64,000 nucleotides of DNA from Caecitellus pseudoparvulus (GCA_965644315.1 CBFFRQ010000149.1:48941-112940); one strand, 5' to 3'. Positions 19,575-29,558 are shown, counted from the first letter of the stretch. The notes: generated by a model not told the origin, from the letters alone. Program-made: numbers and translations.

Positions 19575-21140
19575 ATGGCATCAGGAGCCGCAGCCACCGT
19601 TAAATTAGCGAAGTGGCAGGCAGCATGTGAAGAGATGGATGTTTATTCTCTCATGGACATGCTCCATCCTGGTGGTCAGCGTTGTGGAAGTGCTTTGGCC
19701 GGCCTGTCACGTGCAGAGACGACGGCTGGCTTTGTGGTGGCTTGTCGGATTGGCCATGTTGGGCTAGTGCGTGAACTACTGGCACTGGAGGGGGGCCATG
19801 AAGTGGATGTACATGCAAAGGACATCTTAGGCACCGAGGCTGGGTTCCGCGAGGCGTGTCGGTACGGGCACCTGAGCGTGGTACGTGAGTTGTTGTTGTT
19901 GACTGATCATCGCGCTGTTGACGTCAACGCGGGAGACGCGTACGGGCCTGAAGCGAGCTTCCGGTGCGCCTGCGCGAACGGCCACCTCGAAATCGTGCGT
20001 GAGATGCTCAGTTTGGATGGTGACCGGTGGGTGGATGTGCATGCAAAGTGTGAGGGGGCCTTCTTCTGGGCATGCGCCCACGGGCACATTGCTGTGGTGC
20101 GAGAGCTGCTAGCCCTGGAGGGCTGCCGTCGAGTGGATGTGCATGCACCTTCTATTGGTGGGCCCGAGGCTGCATTTCGGGGAGCATGCGCATCCGGAAG
20201 CGTACCTGTCGTCCTCACCCTGCTTGCCCTTGAAGGCGACCGGGAGATGAACGTACATGCCGAAGACAAAGATGGCCCGGAGGCCGCTTTTCGAAAAGCG
20301 TGCGAGCATGGCCACGCAGATGTTGTGGCAGCCTTGCTTGCACACAAGGGGGGGCGGTATGTGGATGTGAATGCCGTGGACGGGTATGCTTTGCGGAGCG
20401 CGTGTTCCCGTGGCCATGTTCCTGTCGTCCGACTGCTTCTGGGACTTGAGGGGCACCAGGAGGTGAATGTGAGTGCGCGCGACTGGCTGGGCCCCGGGGC
20501 GGCCTTTCGGCTGGCATGTCGCAACGGGAAGGTGGGTGTTGTGCGTGAGTTGTTGGCGCTCCCGCCTGAGAGGGGGCTGGATGTACACCGAAGTGATGTT
20601 AGCGGTCCGGAGGCTGCATTCCGCTTGGCTTGTCAAAAAGGGCACATTCACGTGGTGCGCGAGCTCCTGGCGCTGAGCGGTGACAGAGCGGTAGATGTAA
20701 ATGCCACTGAAATCTCAGGGTTTGTAGAGGCATGCTTTGAAGGTCACGGAGACATTGTGCGGGAGCTGTTGCGTCTTTCCGGGGAGAGAGCAGTGGATGT
20801 GCATGCGGCAGACGAAACAGCCTTTATCGCCGCATGCTGGGCAGGTCATGTGGACGTGGTGCGTGACTTGCTGGCCCTCACTGGTCCTCGCGCCATTGAT
20901 GTGCACGCCGACGATGGAAGTGGACCCGATGCTGCCTTCCAGGGAGCGTGCATGCAGCCCAATGCTGCCGTGCTGTGCGAGCTGCTGGGCCTCACTGGCC
21001 ATCGGGCCATTCCCCTACAGGCACGCGTTGATGCTGGACAGGTGGCCGTGCAGCCAGCCAAGGATGCCGCGTGGGCCGGCACCAGCACACGGCGGGGGCG
21101 GAGGGGGGTGGTGATGCTGCGGAGTGCACATCGTGGATGA
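19575..21140 (+). CDS. Ankyrin-repeat protein, array copy 1
   Basis: A single-exon 521-residue protein from ATG 19575 in the context CCACCACGCCATGG. It consists of about twelve ankyrin-like repeats of roughly 36 residues with the consensus GPEAAFRxACxxGHxxVVRELLALxGDRxVDVHA. A non-repeat C-terminal cap follows, with QVAVQPAKDAAWAGTSTRRG and a basic end. The repeat body is diverged from copies 2 and 3, but from about 20,845 to the stop it is nearly identical to them, which marks a duplication or gene-conversion boundary. Ankyrin solenoids mediate protein binding; the partner is unknown. No signal peptide or membrane segment is seen. Confidence 0.85.
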   Translation: MASGAAATVKLAKWQAACEEMDVYSLMDMLHPGGQRCGSALAGLSRAETTAGFVVACRIGHVGLVRELLALEGGHEVDVHAKDILGTEAGFREACRYGHLSVVRELLLLTDHRAVDVNAGDAYGPEASFRCACANGHLEIVREMLSLDGDRWVDVHAKCEGAFFWACAHGHIAVVRELLALEGCRRVDVHAPSIGGPEAAFRGACASGSVPVVLTLLALEGDREMNVHAEDKDGPEAAFRKACEHGHADVVAALLAHKGGRYVDVNAVDGYALRSACSRGHVPVVRLLLGLEGHQEVNVSARDWLGPGAAFRLACRNGKVGVVRELLALPPERGLDVHRSDVSGPEAAFRLACQKGHIHVVRELLALSGDRAVDVNATEISGFVEACFEGHGDIVRELLRLSGERAVDVHAADETAFIAACWAGHVDVVRDLLALTGPRAIDVHADDGSGPDAAFQGACMQPNAAVLCELLGLTGHRAIPLQARVDAGQVAVQPAKDAAWAGTSTRRGRRGVVMLRSAHRG

Positions 21141-21305
21141 AGGGGGGTGGCTTGGCGTGGTGTGAGGGGGGCATTGACAGCGGCACAATTCAGTTGCATC
21201 TAGCATTGTGTGGTGGAAGGCATGCTGGGTGTGCAGGTTTCGGCCTTGCTGGTGCGGTTGGCGTCGCAGAGGGAGGGGTGGGTGCGGAATCTGAGCCACC
21301 ACGCC

Positions 21306-22781
21306 ATGGCGGCTGAGGCAGGTGCGGCCGGGTATGCGGCTCGCTGGCGTGCTGCGTGTGAGGGTGATGATGCTGAAGCACTGATGCACATGCTGTGTGG
21401 CGACGGAGTAAGCTGCGGGAGTGCTGTGGAGGTGCTGTCAGGTGCAGAGACGACTGCTGGCTTTGTGGTGGCGTGTCGTGTTGGGCACGAGGCGCTCGTG
21501 CGTGAGCTGCTCGCGCTGGGCGGCAGTCAGGCAGTGGATGTTCATAGTCAAGGTGATTTCAACCCGGTAGCTGCTTTTGGGTGGGCGTGCGCCAATGGTC
21601 ACGTGGGTGTGGTGCGGGAGCTGCTTTCGTTGCGGGGCCCGCGCACCATCGATGTGCACGCGCCAGATGGGGATGGGCCTGAGGCTGGCTTTCGTTGGGC
21701 CTGTGCCAATGGACATGTGGAAGTTGTGCGCGAGTTGCTTGCTCTGACTGGTGACCGTGCGGTGGATGTTCATGCCAAGAGTGGGGACGTACCTGAGGCT
21801 GGGCTTGTGGTTGCTTGCCAGCAAGGCCACTTGGGTGTCGTCCGTGTGCTTCTAGCGCTGGACGGTGACCGTGCACTGAATGTGCACGCACAGTGTGAAG
21901 TTGCTCTGCGAGTGGCATGTCGCAGAGGGCGTGAGGAAGTTGTGCGAGAGCTGCTGGCGCTTGAGGGGCAGAGGAGAGTAGATGTCCACGCGCACGACGG
22001 GGCCGACGATACGCCTGCCTTTGTCTTGGCTTGTGAAAGTGGGCATACCGGTACTGTGCGCATGTTGTTATCACTGTCAGGTGATCGGGAAGTTGATGTG
22101 CACGTTGCTGTCGGCGGTTGGCCGGAGGCAGCGCTTCGGGCCGCCTGCAAACAAGGCCACTTGGAGGTTGTGCGCGAGCTACTGACCCTCTCGGGTGCAC
22201 GATCAGTGGATGTCCATGCTGCGGATGCAGGCGGCACTGAGTCTGGCTTTCGATGGGCTTGTTCGCGTGGTCACGTGGATGTGGCGCGAGAAATGCTAGC
22301 GCTGGTCGGTGACAGGGCAGTGGATGTGCATGCAGGCGGCGAGCATGCCTTCAGACTGGCCTGTGCGTGTGGCCATAGGGAAGTCGTGCGTGAGCTCTTG
22401 CAATTGGCAGGAGACCGGACAGTGGATGTTCACGCCCGAGACGCCTTAGGGCCTGAGGCTGGCTTTCGGTATGCCTGCAGCAACGGTCATGTGGACGTGG
22501 TGCGTGACCTACTGGCCCTCACTGGTCCTCGCGCCATTGACGTGCACGCCGACGATGGAAGTGGACCCGATGCTGCTTTTCGAGGAGCGTGCATGCAGCC
22601 CAATGCTGCCGTGCTGTGCGAGCTGCTGGGCCTCACTGGCCATCGGGCCATCCCTCTGCAGGCACGCGTTGATGCTGGACAGGTGGCCGTGCAGCCAGCC
22701 AAGGATGCCGTGTGGGCCGGCACCAGCACACGGCGGGGGCGGAGGGGGGTGGTGATGCTGCGGAGTGCACATCGTGGATGA
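21306..22781 (+). CDS. Ankyrin-repeat protein, array copy 2
   Basis: The frame is open from 21210, but the ATG at 21306 (CCACCACGCCATGGCGG) matches the start context of copy 1 and is preferred, giving 491 residues. It has an N-terminal helix-rich segment (YAARWRAACEGDDAEALMHM), eleven ankyrin-like repeats and the conserved C-terminal WAGTSTRRGRRG cap. It is a near-identical tandem duplicate of copy 3, exactly 1,641 bp upstream of it. Differences are scattered substitutions, such as VAREMLALVG where copy 3 has VVRELLALVG. A soluble protein-interaction scaffold is inferred. Confidence 0.85.
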   Translation: MAAEAGAAGYAARWRAACEGDDAEALMHMLCGDGVSCGSAVEVLSGAETTAGFVVACRVGHEALVRELLALGGSQAVDVHSQGDFNPVAAFGWACANGHVGVVRELLSLRGPRTIDVHAPDGDGPEAGFRWACANGHVEVVRELLALTGDRAVDVHAKSGDVPEAGLVVACQQGHLGVVRVLLALDGDRALNVHAQCEVALRVACRRGREEVVRELLALEGQRRVDVHAHDGADDTPAFVLACESGHTGTVRMLLSLSGDREVDVHVAVGGWPEAALRAACKQGHLEVVRELLTLSGARSVDVHAADAGGTESGFRWACSRGHVDVAREMLALVGDRAVDVHAGGEHAFRLACACGHREVVRELLQLAGDRTVDVHARDALGPEAGFRYACSNGHVDVVRDLLALTGPRAIDVHADDGSGPDAAFRGACMQPNAAVLCELLGLTGHRAIPLQARVDAGQVAVQPAKDAVWAGTSTRRGRRGVVMLRSAHRG

Positions 22782-22946
22782 AGGGGGGTGGCTTGGCGTG
22801 GTGTGAGGGGGGCATTGACAGCGGCACAATTCAGTTGCATCTAGCATTGTGTGGTGGAAGGCATGCTGGGTGTGCAGGTTTCGGCCTTGCTGGTGCGGTT
22901 GGCGTCGCAGAGGGAGGGGTGGGTGCGGAATCTGAGCCACCACGCT

Positions 22947-24422
22947 ATGGCGGCTGAGGCAGGTGCGGCCGGGTATGCGGCTCGCTGGCGTGCTGCGTGT
23001 GAGGGTGATGATGCTGAAGCACTGGTGCATATGCTGTGTGGCGACGGAGTATGCCGCGGGAGTGCTGTGGAGGTGCTATCAAGTGCAGAGACGACTGCTG
23101 GCTTTGTGGTGGCGTGTCGTGTTGGGCACGAGGCGCTCGTGCGTGAGCTGCTCGCGCTGGGCGGCAGCCAGGCAGTGGATGTTCATAGTCAAGGTGATTT
23201 CAGCCCGGTAGCTGCTTTTGGGTGGGCGTGCGCCAATGGTCACGTGGGTGTGGTGCGGGAGCTGCTTTCGTTGCGGGGCTCGCGCACCATCGATGTGCAC
23301 GCGCCAGATGGGGATGGGCCTGAGGCTGGCTTTCGTTGGGCCTGTGCCAATGGACATGTGGAAGTTGTGCGCGAGTTGCTTGCTCTGACTGGTGACCGTG
23401 CGGTGGATGTTCATGCCAAGAGTGGGGACGTACCTGAGGCTGGGCTTGTGGTTGCTTGCCAGCAAGGCCACTTGGGTGTCGTCCGTGTGCTTCTAGCGCT
23501 GGACGGTGACCGTGCACTGAATGTGCACGCACAGTGTGAAGTTGCTCTGCGAGCGGCATGTCGCAGAGGGCGTGAGGAAGTTGTGCGAGAGCTGCTGGCG
23601 CTTGAGGGGCAGAGGAGAGTAGATGTCCACGCGCACGACGGGGCCGACGATACGCCTGCCTTTGTCTTGGCTTGTGAAAGTGGGCATACCGGTACTGTGC
23701 GCATGTTGTTATCACTGTCAGGTGATCGGGAAGTTGATGTGCACGTTGCTGTCGGCGGTTGGCCGGAGGCTGCGCTTCGGGCCGCCTGCAAACAAGGCCA
23801 CTTGGAGGTTGTGCGCGAGCTACTGACCCTCTCGGGTGCACGATCAGTGGATGTCCATGCTGCGGATGCAGGCGGCACTGAGTCTGGCTTCCGATGGGCT
23901 TGTTCGCGAGGTCATGTGGATGTGGTGCGCGAGCTCCTGGCGCTGGTCGGTGACAGGGCAGTGGATGTGCATGCAGGCGGCGAGCATGCCTTCAGACTGG
24001 CCTGCGCGTGTGGCCATAGGGAAGTCGTGCGTGAGCTCTTGCAATTGGCAGGAGACCGGACAGTGGATGTTCACGCCCGAGACGCCTTAGGGCCTGAGGC
24101 CGGCCTTCGGTATGCCTGCAGCAACGGCCATGTGGACGTAGTGCGTGACCTGCTGGCCCTCACTGGTCCTCGCGCCATTGACGTGCACGCCGACGATGGA
24201 AGTGGACCCGATGCTGCCTTCCAAGGAGCGTGCATGCAGCCCAATGCTGCCGTGCTGTGCGAGCTGCTGGGCCTCACTGGCCATCGGGCCATTCCCCTGC
24301 AGGCACGCGTTGATGCTGGACAGGTGGCCGTGCAGCCAGCCAAGGATGCCGTGTGGGCCGGCACCAGCACACGGCGGGGGCGGAGGGGGGTGGTGATGCT
24401 GCGGAGTGCACATCGTGGATGA
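22947..24422 (+). CDS. Ankyrin-repeat protein, array copy 3
   Basis: The 491-residue tandem duplicate of copy 2, with ATG at 22947 in the context CACGCTATGG (one base changed from the other copies). It has eleven repeats and the same C-terminal cap. The 165-bp spacer between the stop of copy 2 and this ATG is duplicated along with the coding region, so the unit includes promoter and leader. All differences from copy 2 are substitutions and the frame is intact, so both copies look functional and young. Confidence 0.85.
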   Translation: MAAEAGAAGYAARWRAACEGDDAEALVHMLCGDGVCRGSAVEVLSSAETTAGFVVACRVGHEALVRELLALGGSQAVDVHSQGDFSPVAAFGWACANGHVGVVRELLSLRGSRTIDVHAPDGDGPEAGFRWACANGHVEVVRELLALTGDRAVDVHAKSGDVPEAGLVVACQQGHLGVVRVLLALDGDRALNVHAQCEVALRAACRRGREEVVRELLALEGQRRVDVHAHDGADDTPAFVLACESGHTGTVRMLLSLSGDREVDVHVAVGGWPEAALRAACKQGHLEVVRELLTLSGARSVDVHAADAGGTESGFRWACSRGHVDVVRELLALVGDRAVDVHAGGEHAFRLACACGHREVVRELLQLAGDRTVDVHARDALGPEAGLRYACSNGHVDVVRDLLALTGPRAIDVHADDGSGPDAAFQGACMQPNAAVLCELLGLTGHRAIPLQARVDAGQVAVQPAKDAVWAGTSTRRGRRGVVMLRSAHRG

Positions 24423-24587
24423 AGGGGGGTGGCTTGGCGTGGTGTGAGGGGGGCATTGACAGCGGCACAATTCAGTTGCATCTAGCATTGTGTGGTGGAA
24501 GGCATGCTGGGTGTGCAGGTTTCGGCCTTGCTGGTGCGGTTGGCGTCGCAGAGGGAGGGGTGGGTGCGGAATCTGAGCCACCACGCC

Positions 24588-25508
24588 ATGGCGGCTGAGG
24601 CAGGTGCGGCCGGGTATGCGGCTCGCTGGCGTGCTGCGTGTGAGGGTGATGATGCTGAAGCACTGATGCACATGCTGTGTGGCGACGGAGTAAGCTGCGG
24701 GAGTGCTGTGGAGGTGCTATCAAGTGCAGAGACGACTGCTGGCTTTGTGGTGGCGTGTCGTGTTGGGCACGAGGCGCTCGTGCGTGAGCTGCTCGCGCTG
24801 GGCGGCAGCCAGGCAGTGGACGTACACGAGGGCGGCAAAGACGAAAAAGAGGCAGCCTTCCGTGGGGCTTGCCACAATGGTCACGTGGGTGTGGTGCGGG
24901 AGCTGCTTTCGTTGCGGGGCCCGCGCACCATCGACGTGCACGTTCATGATTGGCAGGGACCTGAAGTTTGCTTCCGTTACGCATGCTCACAAGGCCATGT
25001 CGACATTGTGAGTGAGCTTTTGGCTCTGACGGGTGACCGGTCAGTAGATGTGCATGCCGGGGGGGAGGCTGCGTTTCGAAGTGCTTGTGCACGTGGACAT
25101 GTTGCACTTGTGAAGGTGTTGCTGGCCCAGACGGGAGACAGGGCAGTGAACGTACACGCTGTGGACTGGGCTGGACCTGAGGCTGGCTTCAGAGGAGCCT
25201 GCCTGTGCGGCCGTGTTGCTGTGGTTCGCGAGCTACTGGCTCTGTCGGGCGATCGAGAGGTTGACGTTCATGCGAGTGGGTTCGGCGGGCCTGAAAACGG
25301 CTTCAGAGTTGCGTGTAGGAAGCAGCACCACGGCGTTTTGCGGGAATTGATGGCGTTGACAGGCCGCCGAGCTATACCCGCGCAGACTTGGCGAGCGGCA
25401 GGGGGCATTGCCGTGCAGGCAGCCAAGGACGCTGCCTGGAGCGGCACGAGCACGCGCAATGGGCGGAGGTCACTATTGCTCCTCAGATTATCGACTGCTA
25501 TTGCATGA
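24588..25508 (+). CDS. Ankyrin-repeat protein, array copy 4, shorter and chimeric
   Basis: A 306-residue protein from ATG 24588. The first 80 or so residues and the leader match copies 2 and 3. The sequence then diverges (VHEGGKDEKEAAFRGACH), matches again across NGHVGVVRELLSLRGPRTID, and diverges for the rest. Six ankyrin-like repeats are present against eleven in copies 2 and 3. The C-terminal cap is the same type but diverged (AVQAAKDAAWSGTSTRNGRR). It looks like the original last member of the array, whose 5' part was replaced by unequal crossing-over or gene conversion. Confidence 0.85.
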   Translation: MAAEAGAAGYAARWRAACEGDDAEALMHMLCGDGVSCGSAVEVLSSAETTAGFVVACRVGHEALVRELLALGGSQAVDVHEGGKDEKEAAFRGACHNGHVGVVRELLSLRGPRTIDVHVHDWQGPEVCFRYACSQGHVDIVSELLALTGDRSVDVHAGGEAAFRSACARGHVALVKVLLAQTGDRAVNVHAVDWAGPEAGFRGACLCGRVAVVRELLALSGDREVDVHASGFGGPENGFRVACRKQHHGVLRELMALTGRRAIPAQTWRAAGGIAVQAAKDAAWSGTSTRNGRRSLLLLRLSTAIA

Positions 25509-26438
25509 GGAAGCAGTTTGCACTGGTTTGCGTGCTTCTCTCGCTACAAAGTGCAGGGTGCACTGGAGATTTGTTGTTGATTTCTGCCGTCCACCTCATC
25601 GTCAACTTGCAGCGCCGTCCGTGCCAGCTTCACGAGCCATTTTCTTTTCAGTGTAGCTGACGCTGATTGGTGGTAGTTTAATTCGATTTCGGCAGTTTCA
25701 GCATCTTGCACCCCAAACCGTGGAGTATTTCCACATCGGAAGGGGGGGGTGCTCCAAGTCTGCACAGGGTCCGTATCTACCTAGGAAGCAAGACAATCAG
25801 GATAAAAGTGACATCAGGGTGATACTGCACTCGACAGTGTGCTGTCTCACCCCCTCCTCCCCCCGACAGCCCTGGGTTTGCCAGCTCCACCTCTCAGCAC
25901 CTGCCGTGTTGTTGAGACAGAGCCAGCCAATGAGGGACTGCAGTGTTGCAGCCAAGCAGGCAGGAATCGCAGGTGCTAGTGGCCAAAAATGAGTATATGA
26001 ACACTTTTAGTGATAGTTTTGTTTGTGTTCCTGGTAGCACTCATCAATAGGCCTCCAAGACGCTCCGCGACATGCAGGTGGGCGAGAACGTTTCAATTGA
26101 ACCGTATCCATCAAATGTGCATTGGCTTGGACAGAGATACCTTGCTGAGTTGCCAGAACGTGTAACTTGAAAGGAACTCAATGCCGTGATTGGAATCGGA
26201 ACTTCGACCTCGAGGGCCAAGTCTGTGAATCTTTTCGGCAGCCTGCACAAGACGTCAACTCGTCAAGCGCGAAGCCAGGGTGGTCAAAGGCTTGCTCAGT
26301 CAGACAAGGCACCGTACCGCAGAATCTCGCACATTTATGTGCGCTTTCGTGAGCTTTTCATCGCCCTCACTTGCTCTCTGGGCACACCATCGCCCAAGCA
26401 AGCGATGGTCCTTGGCATCTCAGGCGGCGGCCAGCTCA
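25509..26438. other. Intergenic region, no gene seen
   Basis: About 930 bp between the last ankyrin gene and the 3' end of the glycosyltransferase gene. Frames are short and show no protein features. Composition is somewhat more AT-rich than the flanking genes, as expected for untranslated and intergenic DNA. Confidence 0.4.
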
Positions 26439-28727
26439 CTACGCACTGTGCCACCAAGACAACGCCCAAGCTCGCCTGACCATGTCCTTGAATGGGCCTT
26501 CGCTAACGTGCATCGTAGAGCTCGTGCCTGGGGCCATGAGCACAAAGTACGCACTCCCCATCCCCCGGGTCAGCTGCGAGTACACTGCCGGCCACGGAGA
26601 GAGGTTCGGTTCCTTCTCTGACTGTCCGGTGTGCACTTCTACAACAGGCGTATCAGCCTTGCAAAATATCACATTGATGAGCCCTGCCCCGTGCGGTGCC
26701 ACGATCAGTGCCGCCATGCGGAAAGCCATGGCTTGCTGTCCCAACGGCAGTGACTTATATAGCAGCACATCAGCATCGGGCAGCACATCGTGGATCCACT
26801 CCAAAACCTCACCTTCATTTCCCAGAAGCCGCTTGGCAGTGCGATGAATGACGAGCACCAAAGGACGTGGGAGGGCCGTCACTGCGGCGTCGAATGACCG
26901 CACGGCCGCAGTTCGGCTGGCATCGCGAGGAATGACACGACCGGGCACCGGGCCAGCAGGCAGCAAATCGTCGGGAAGCATAACTCTCAGCTGCTCTGGA
27001 ATGCGTAAGTAGCTGCGATTGTAGTCGTGCATGGTATGTTCCGAAATATTCCACACGTGCTGCATGCTCGGCATCGCCTCCCGCGGGGGCGGCGAACCCC
27101 TTGACAGAACCGAAGGCTGCGGAAGGGGAGACGACTTGCTCTGCACCATCCCATCAATCAAACTCTTTACAACAGTTGCATAGGGTGCGTTCGTGTTTTG
27201 TGCCTCCTTCTGCAGAGCACTAGAGAGGATATAGTCTCCCATCGTGGACAGCTCTTGCAAAGCTGGTGACGTTGTGGTGCACCCCGATCCAGAAGGTACC
27301 ACGGCCCAATCTGACGTGAAAGGGGACGTCATGATACGTAGGCGGCTTGGAGAGACGCCAAACAGATCCATAGCTTCTCGAAGCGTGCCTGAAATGGCGC
27401 TCCCTGTTGTTATGACAATTGAAGTATCCTTCAGCAACAGTGCCCTCGAGATCCAGATGCGCGGCAAGAGCTCAGACATGTAGTGGTAGTGGCCAGACTG
27501 CCACAGCATGTTCACATGCAGAACAGTCCCGTTGATGTGTGGGATTCTTTCTTGCTTGAGCCCTTTGACAGTGATGGGCTGACCCTCAGGTTTTGCCTGG
27601 GCAGGTGGCCCCAAGCCGGCGATGAAGTCCCCTTCCTTCTGGAAGTAGGACCACTCCCGACAGCCTCCCCCGCCAAGCGTGGCCGCTCTGCTGAAAGCGA
27701 AGCCTTCAGGCCACAGCAGGGGGTTACGCAAGACCACAATGCTTGCATGGGAGCGGCGCGTAAGGGGCTCGGTCAGCACCATGCGGCCTGGTAGAGATTG
27801 AGACTTGAGGTACTCTGCCCAGACCGCACGGGTTGTAGCCCAAGAGTCCCAGGGGTCCACAGGGGCCCACCAATCGTTGTGGGGGAATCGTATAGTCTCT
27901 GCAGGCATAGCTTCGCCTGAGGGTAGTGTTGTGGACGGGTGCTGCAGCAACACAACACACAACCCTCGCGCCATCTGACGATACAGCTCATGGGGTTCAC
28001 CGGAGAAGTGGCTTCCTTGCCTGATCCGAACACCGCCGTCCACAGGCTCGGTAGGGTGAGTTGTAGAGTGATCAGCAGCTGTACCTTTGCACACGGAGTG
28101 CCAGTCTAGTCTGGCCGGCGCACTGGCAGGTGTCAGGGTGGGTGTCAGTGCTTCCGCGAGCCAAGGAGGCTGCACCACAGACCATGTGCCAACCTCAGTT
28201 CGTCTCATCGAAAAATTCAGCATGGAGATGAAGTCTGCTTCTCTCCCCTCGGGAGGTGGAGTCGGCGACATCGTTGAGCCGCTGTCCAAAGCTATGCCCG
28301 GGCGTAGGTTTTCCATTGTCTCCACTTCTTGCCCAACCTCGCAGCAGCCATCCCGCCCTCTCAGTGACCCAATCGAAGCGGAGCCGCATGACTCAGTAGC
28401 ATTCGGTGGGTGTTGGCCGCCTGGTTCTGTGCAAGGCTGCGCCTCGCTCCGTGCTCGGGGCCAAACGGAGATCCTCTCCAGCGTCCCGGCCAGACCTCCA
28501 CTTGGCCCGCTTGCGTACGAAACCACAAAAGACGAGCCCAGAAGCATAACAACAATCCCAGCCGCAATGCACGCGACTCCATACCGAGGCCGCTTTCTAG
28601 CCTCCGTGCTGGTCTTCGAAGGACGTCCAACTTCCTGCAAAGGGGATTCACGTGGCCCTGCCTCGCCAACAGCCTGAGGCGATGCCACACCAGCCGCCCC
28701 GAGCGGCACACCGCTCATGTTTAGCAT
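26439..28727 (-). CDS. GT61/DUF563-type glycosyltransferase, type II membrane protein
   Basis: A single-exon protein of about 762 residues from ATG 28727; the frame extends ten codons further but only to a TTG. A short basic cytosolic tail precedes one membrane span at about residues 50-72 (GVACIAAGIVVMLLGSSFVV), typical of Golgi type II enzymes. A Pro/Ser/Thr-rich stem follows. The catalytic half contains GHYHYMSELLPRIW near residue 410-423, LVIHRTAKRLLGNEGEVLEW, and AALIVAPHGAGLINVIFCK near residue 670, the signature order of the GT61 (DUF563) family. Such enzymes add xylose, GlcNAc or arabinose to glycans or proteins; the donor here is not predictable. Possible N-glycosylation sites (NGT, NIS, NRS) fit a luminal location. 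The length, above the family norm, is due to the stem. Confidence 0.8.
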   Translation of the reverse strand: MLNMSGVPLGAAGVASPQAVGEAGPRESPLQEVGRPSKTSTEARKRPRYGVACIAAGIVVMLLGSSFVVSYASGPSGGLAGTLERISVWPRARSEAQPCTEPGGQHPPNATESCGSASIGSLRGRDGCCEVGQEVETMENLRPGIALDSGSTMSPTPPPEGREADFISMLNFSMRRTEVGTWSVVQPPWLAEALTPTLTPASAPARLDWHSVCKGTAADHSTTHPTEPVDGGVRIRQGSHFSGEPHELYRQMARGLCVVLLQHPSTTLPSGEAMPAETIRFPHNDWWAPVDPWDSWATTRAVWAEYLKSQSLPGRMVLTEPLTRRSHASIVVLRNPLLWPEGFAFSRAATLGGGGCREWSYFQKEGDFIAGLGPPAQAKPEGQPITVKGLKQERIPHINGTVLHVNMLWQSGHYHYMSELLPRIWISRALLLKDTSIVITTGSAISGTLREAMDLFGVSPSRLRIMTSPFTSDWAVVPSGSGCTTTSPALQELSTMGDYILSSALQKEAQNTNAPYATVVKSLIDGMVQSKSSPLPQPSVLSRGSPPPREAMPSMQHVWNISEHTMHDYNRSYLRIPEQLRVMLPDDLLPAGPVPGRVIPRDASRTAAVRSFDAAVTALPRPLVLVIHRTAKRLLGNEGEVLEWIHDVLPDADVLLYKSLPLGQQAMAFRMAALIVAPHGAGLINVIFCKADTPVVEVHTGQSEKEPNLSPWPAVYSQLTRGMGSAYFVLMAPGTSSTMHVSEGPFKDMVRRAWALSWWHSA

Positions 28728-28968
28728 ACACGCTCGAAAGTTGATCCCGGCGTGCAAGCTCCAACACTAATCCATGTGTTTCTGTTTTTTGCTTGGGCTT
28801 GGTGAGCACGTTGGAGCTCAGTATCGCTGGTGATGGCCCTCGACACGCCCACATAAAGGAGCTGGCACAGACAAGCCACGCAGCATGGTGGTGCTCGGGG
28901 CTGTGAAGTGCCGTCCACTTCGACATGGACGCCACATGCACGTGGGAGGCTGTGGGTGAGTAACGGAG

Positions 28969-29553
28969 ATGGTCTTTGTTTGCTCACAGAATCCTGTGGG
29001 ACAGCCTTGCGCCAAGCTTCACGGCCGACAGTCACAGCCTGGGGAAGAGCCCGTGGAGCCCGATGCGCAACGTGCTGCCCGAGCAGAAGCTGCGCGTCAA
29101 TCGGCGCTGGTGGGGATGGGCATTTCTTCGGCAGTAAATGCTTTTGCTCGTGATGCGATTGCCCTTCTTGCACCATTCGAGAAAATGGCAGAGATGCTCG
29201 TGCTGCTCGTGGACAAAGTGGACCAGGGCCGGGCAGATCAGAGGAGAGCTGTGGAGCTCCTCAGTGTCATAGCTTCTTCACAAACTGGGCACATTCCCGC
29301 TGACACTGCAAGTGCTTCGAGGTCACCATCTTCTTCTCGTGCCCCACCGAGCTCTTCTGGTGCGATGCGGCAAGAAGGATTAGGTGGTCCCGCCCCAACT
29401 CCTTCACCCGAGGCTTCGGACCGCCCCACCATTGGCGGTCACAAGAGAACTCGCCCAAACTTCACTGACAACGTGCCAAGCACAGGAGATGCATTTCTCC
29501 AAGACGTAGCGAGATACAACAGACGCCGCCGAGGGCACTCTGACTCCCCGTGA
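28969..29553 (+). CDS. Accessory ORF of Harbinger-like element A
   Basis: A 194-residue frame from ATG 28969; an internal ATG at 29116 is also possible. The middle part is helical and coiled-coil-like (FEKMAEMLVLLVDKVDQGRA), followed by a Ser/Pro-rich linker and a basic C-terminus (RYNRRRRGHSDSP). No family is recognised. It ends 5 bp before the convergent stop of transposase A. The same arrangement, a plus-strand accessory frame facing a minus-strand DDE transposase, occurs in element B (60,181-63,646), so I take it as the second gene of the element, perhaps a DNA-binding partner like the Myb-type ORF of other Harbinger elements. Confidence 0.5.
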   Translation: MVFVCSQNPVGQPCAKLHGRQSQPGEEPVEPDAQRAARAEAARQSALVGMGISSAVNAFARDAIALLAPFEKMAEMLVLLVDKVDQGRADQRRAVELLSVIASSQTGHIPADTASASRSPSSSRAPPSSSGAMRQEGLGGPAPTPSPEASDRPTIGGHKRTRPNFTDNVPSTGDAFLQDVARYNRRRRGHSDSP

Positions 29554-29558
29554 TTGTT

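Larger units (their letters stand above)
21210..24491 (+). repeat. Tandem repeat, two 1,641-bp units, with partial units either side
   Basis: The sequence at 21210 recurs at 22851 and its start again at 24492, a constant spacing of 1,641 bp with only scattered mismatches. Each unit carries one complete ankyrin gene plus its spacer. Partial homology extends left into the 3' end of copy 1 (from about 20,845) and right into the 5' end of copy 4 (to about 24,825). Confidence 0.9.

Noticed and set aside
19827-24671. Many antisense ORFs of 60-213 codons under the ankyrin genes
   Set aside because: They recur only because the sense repeats recur, and their composition (His/Pro/Arg/Ser) is that of shadows.
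19575-25508. CRISPR-like or satellite reading of the regular repeats
   Set aside because: The regularity is protein-coding ankyrin repeats of about 110 bp plus a gene-sized tandem duplication. There are no short identical repeats with unique spacers, and the DNA is eukaryotic.
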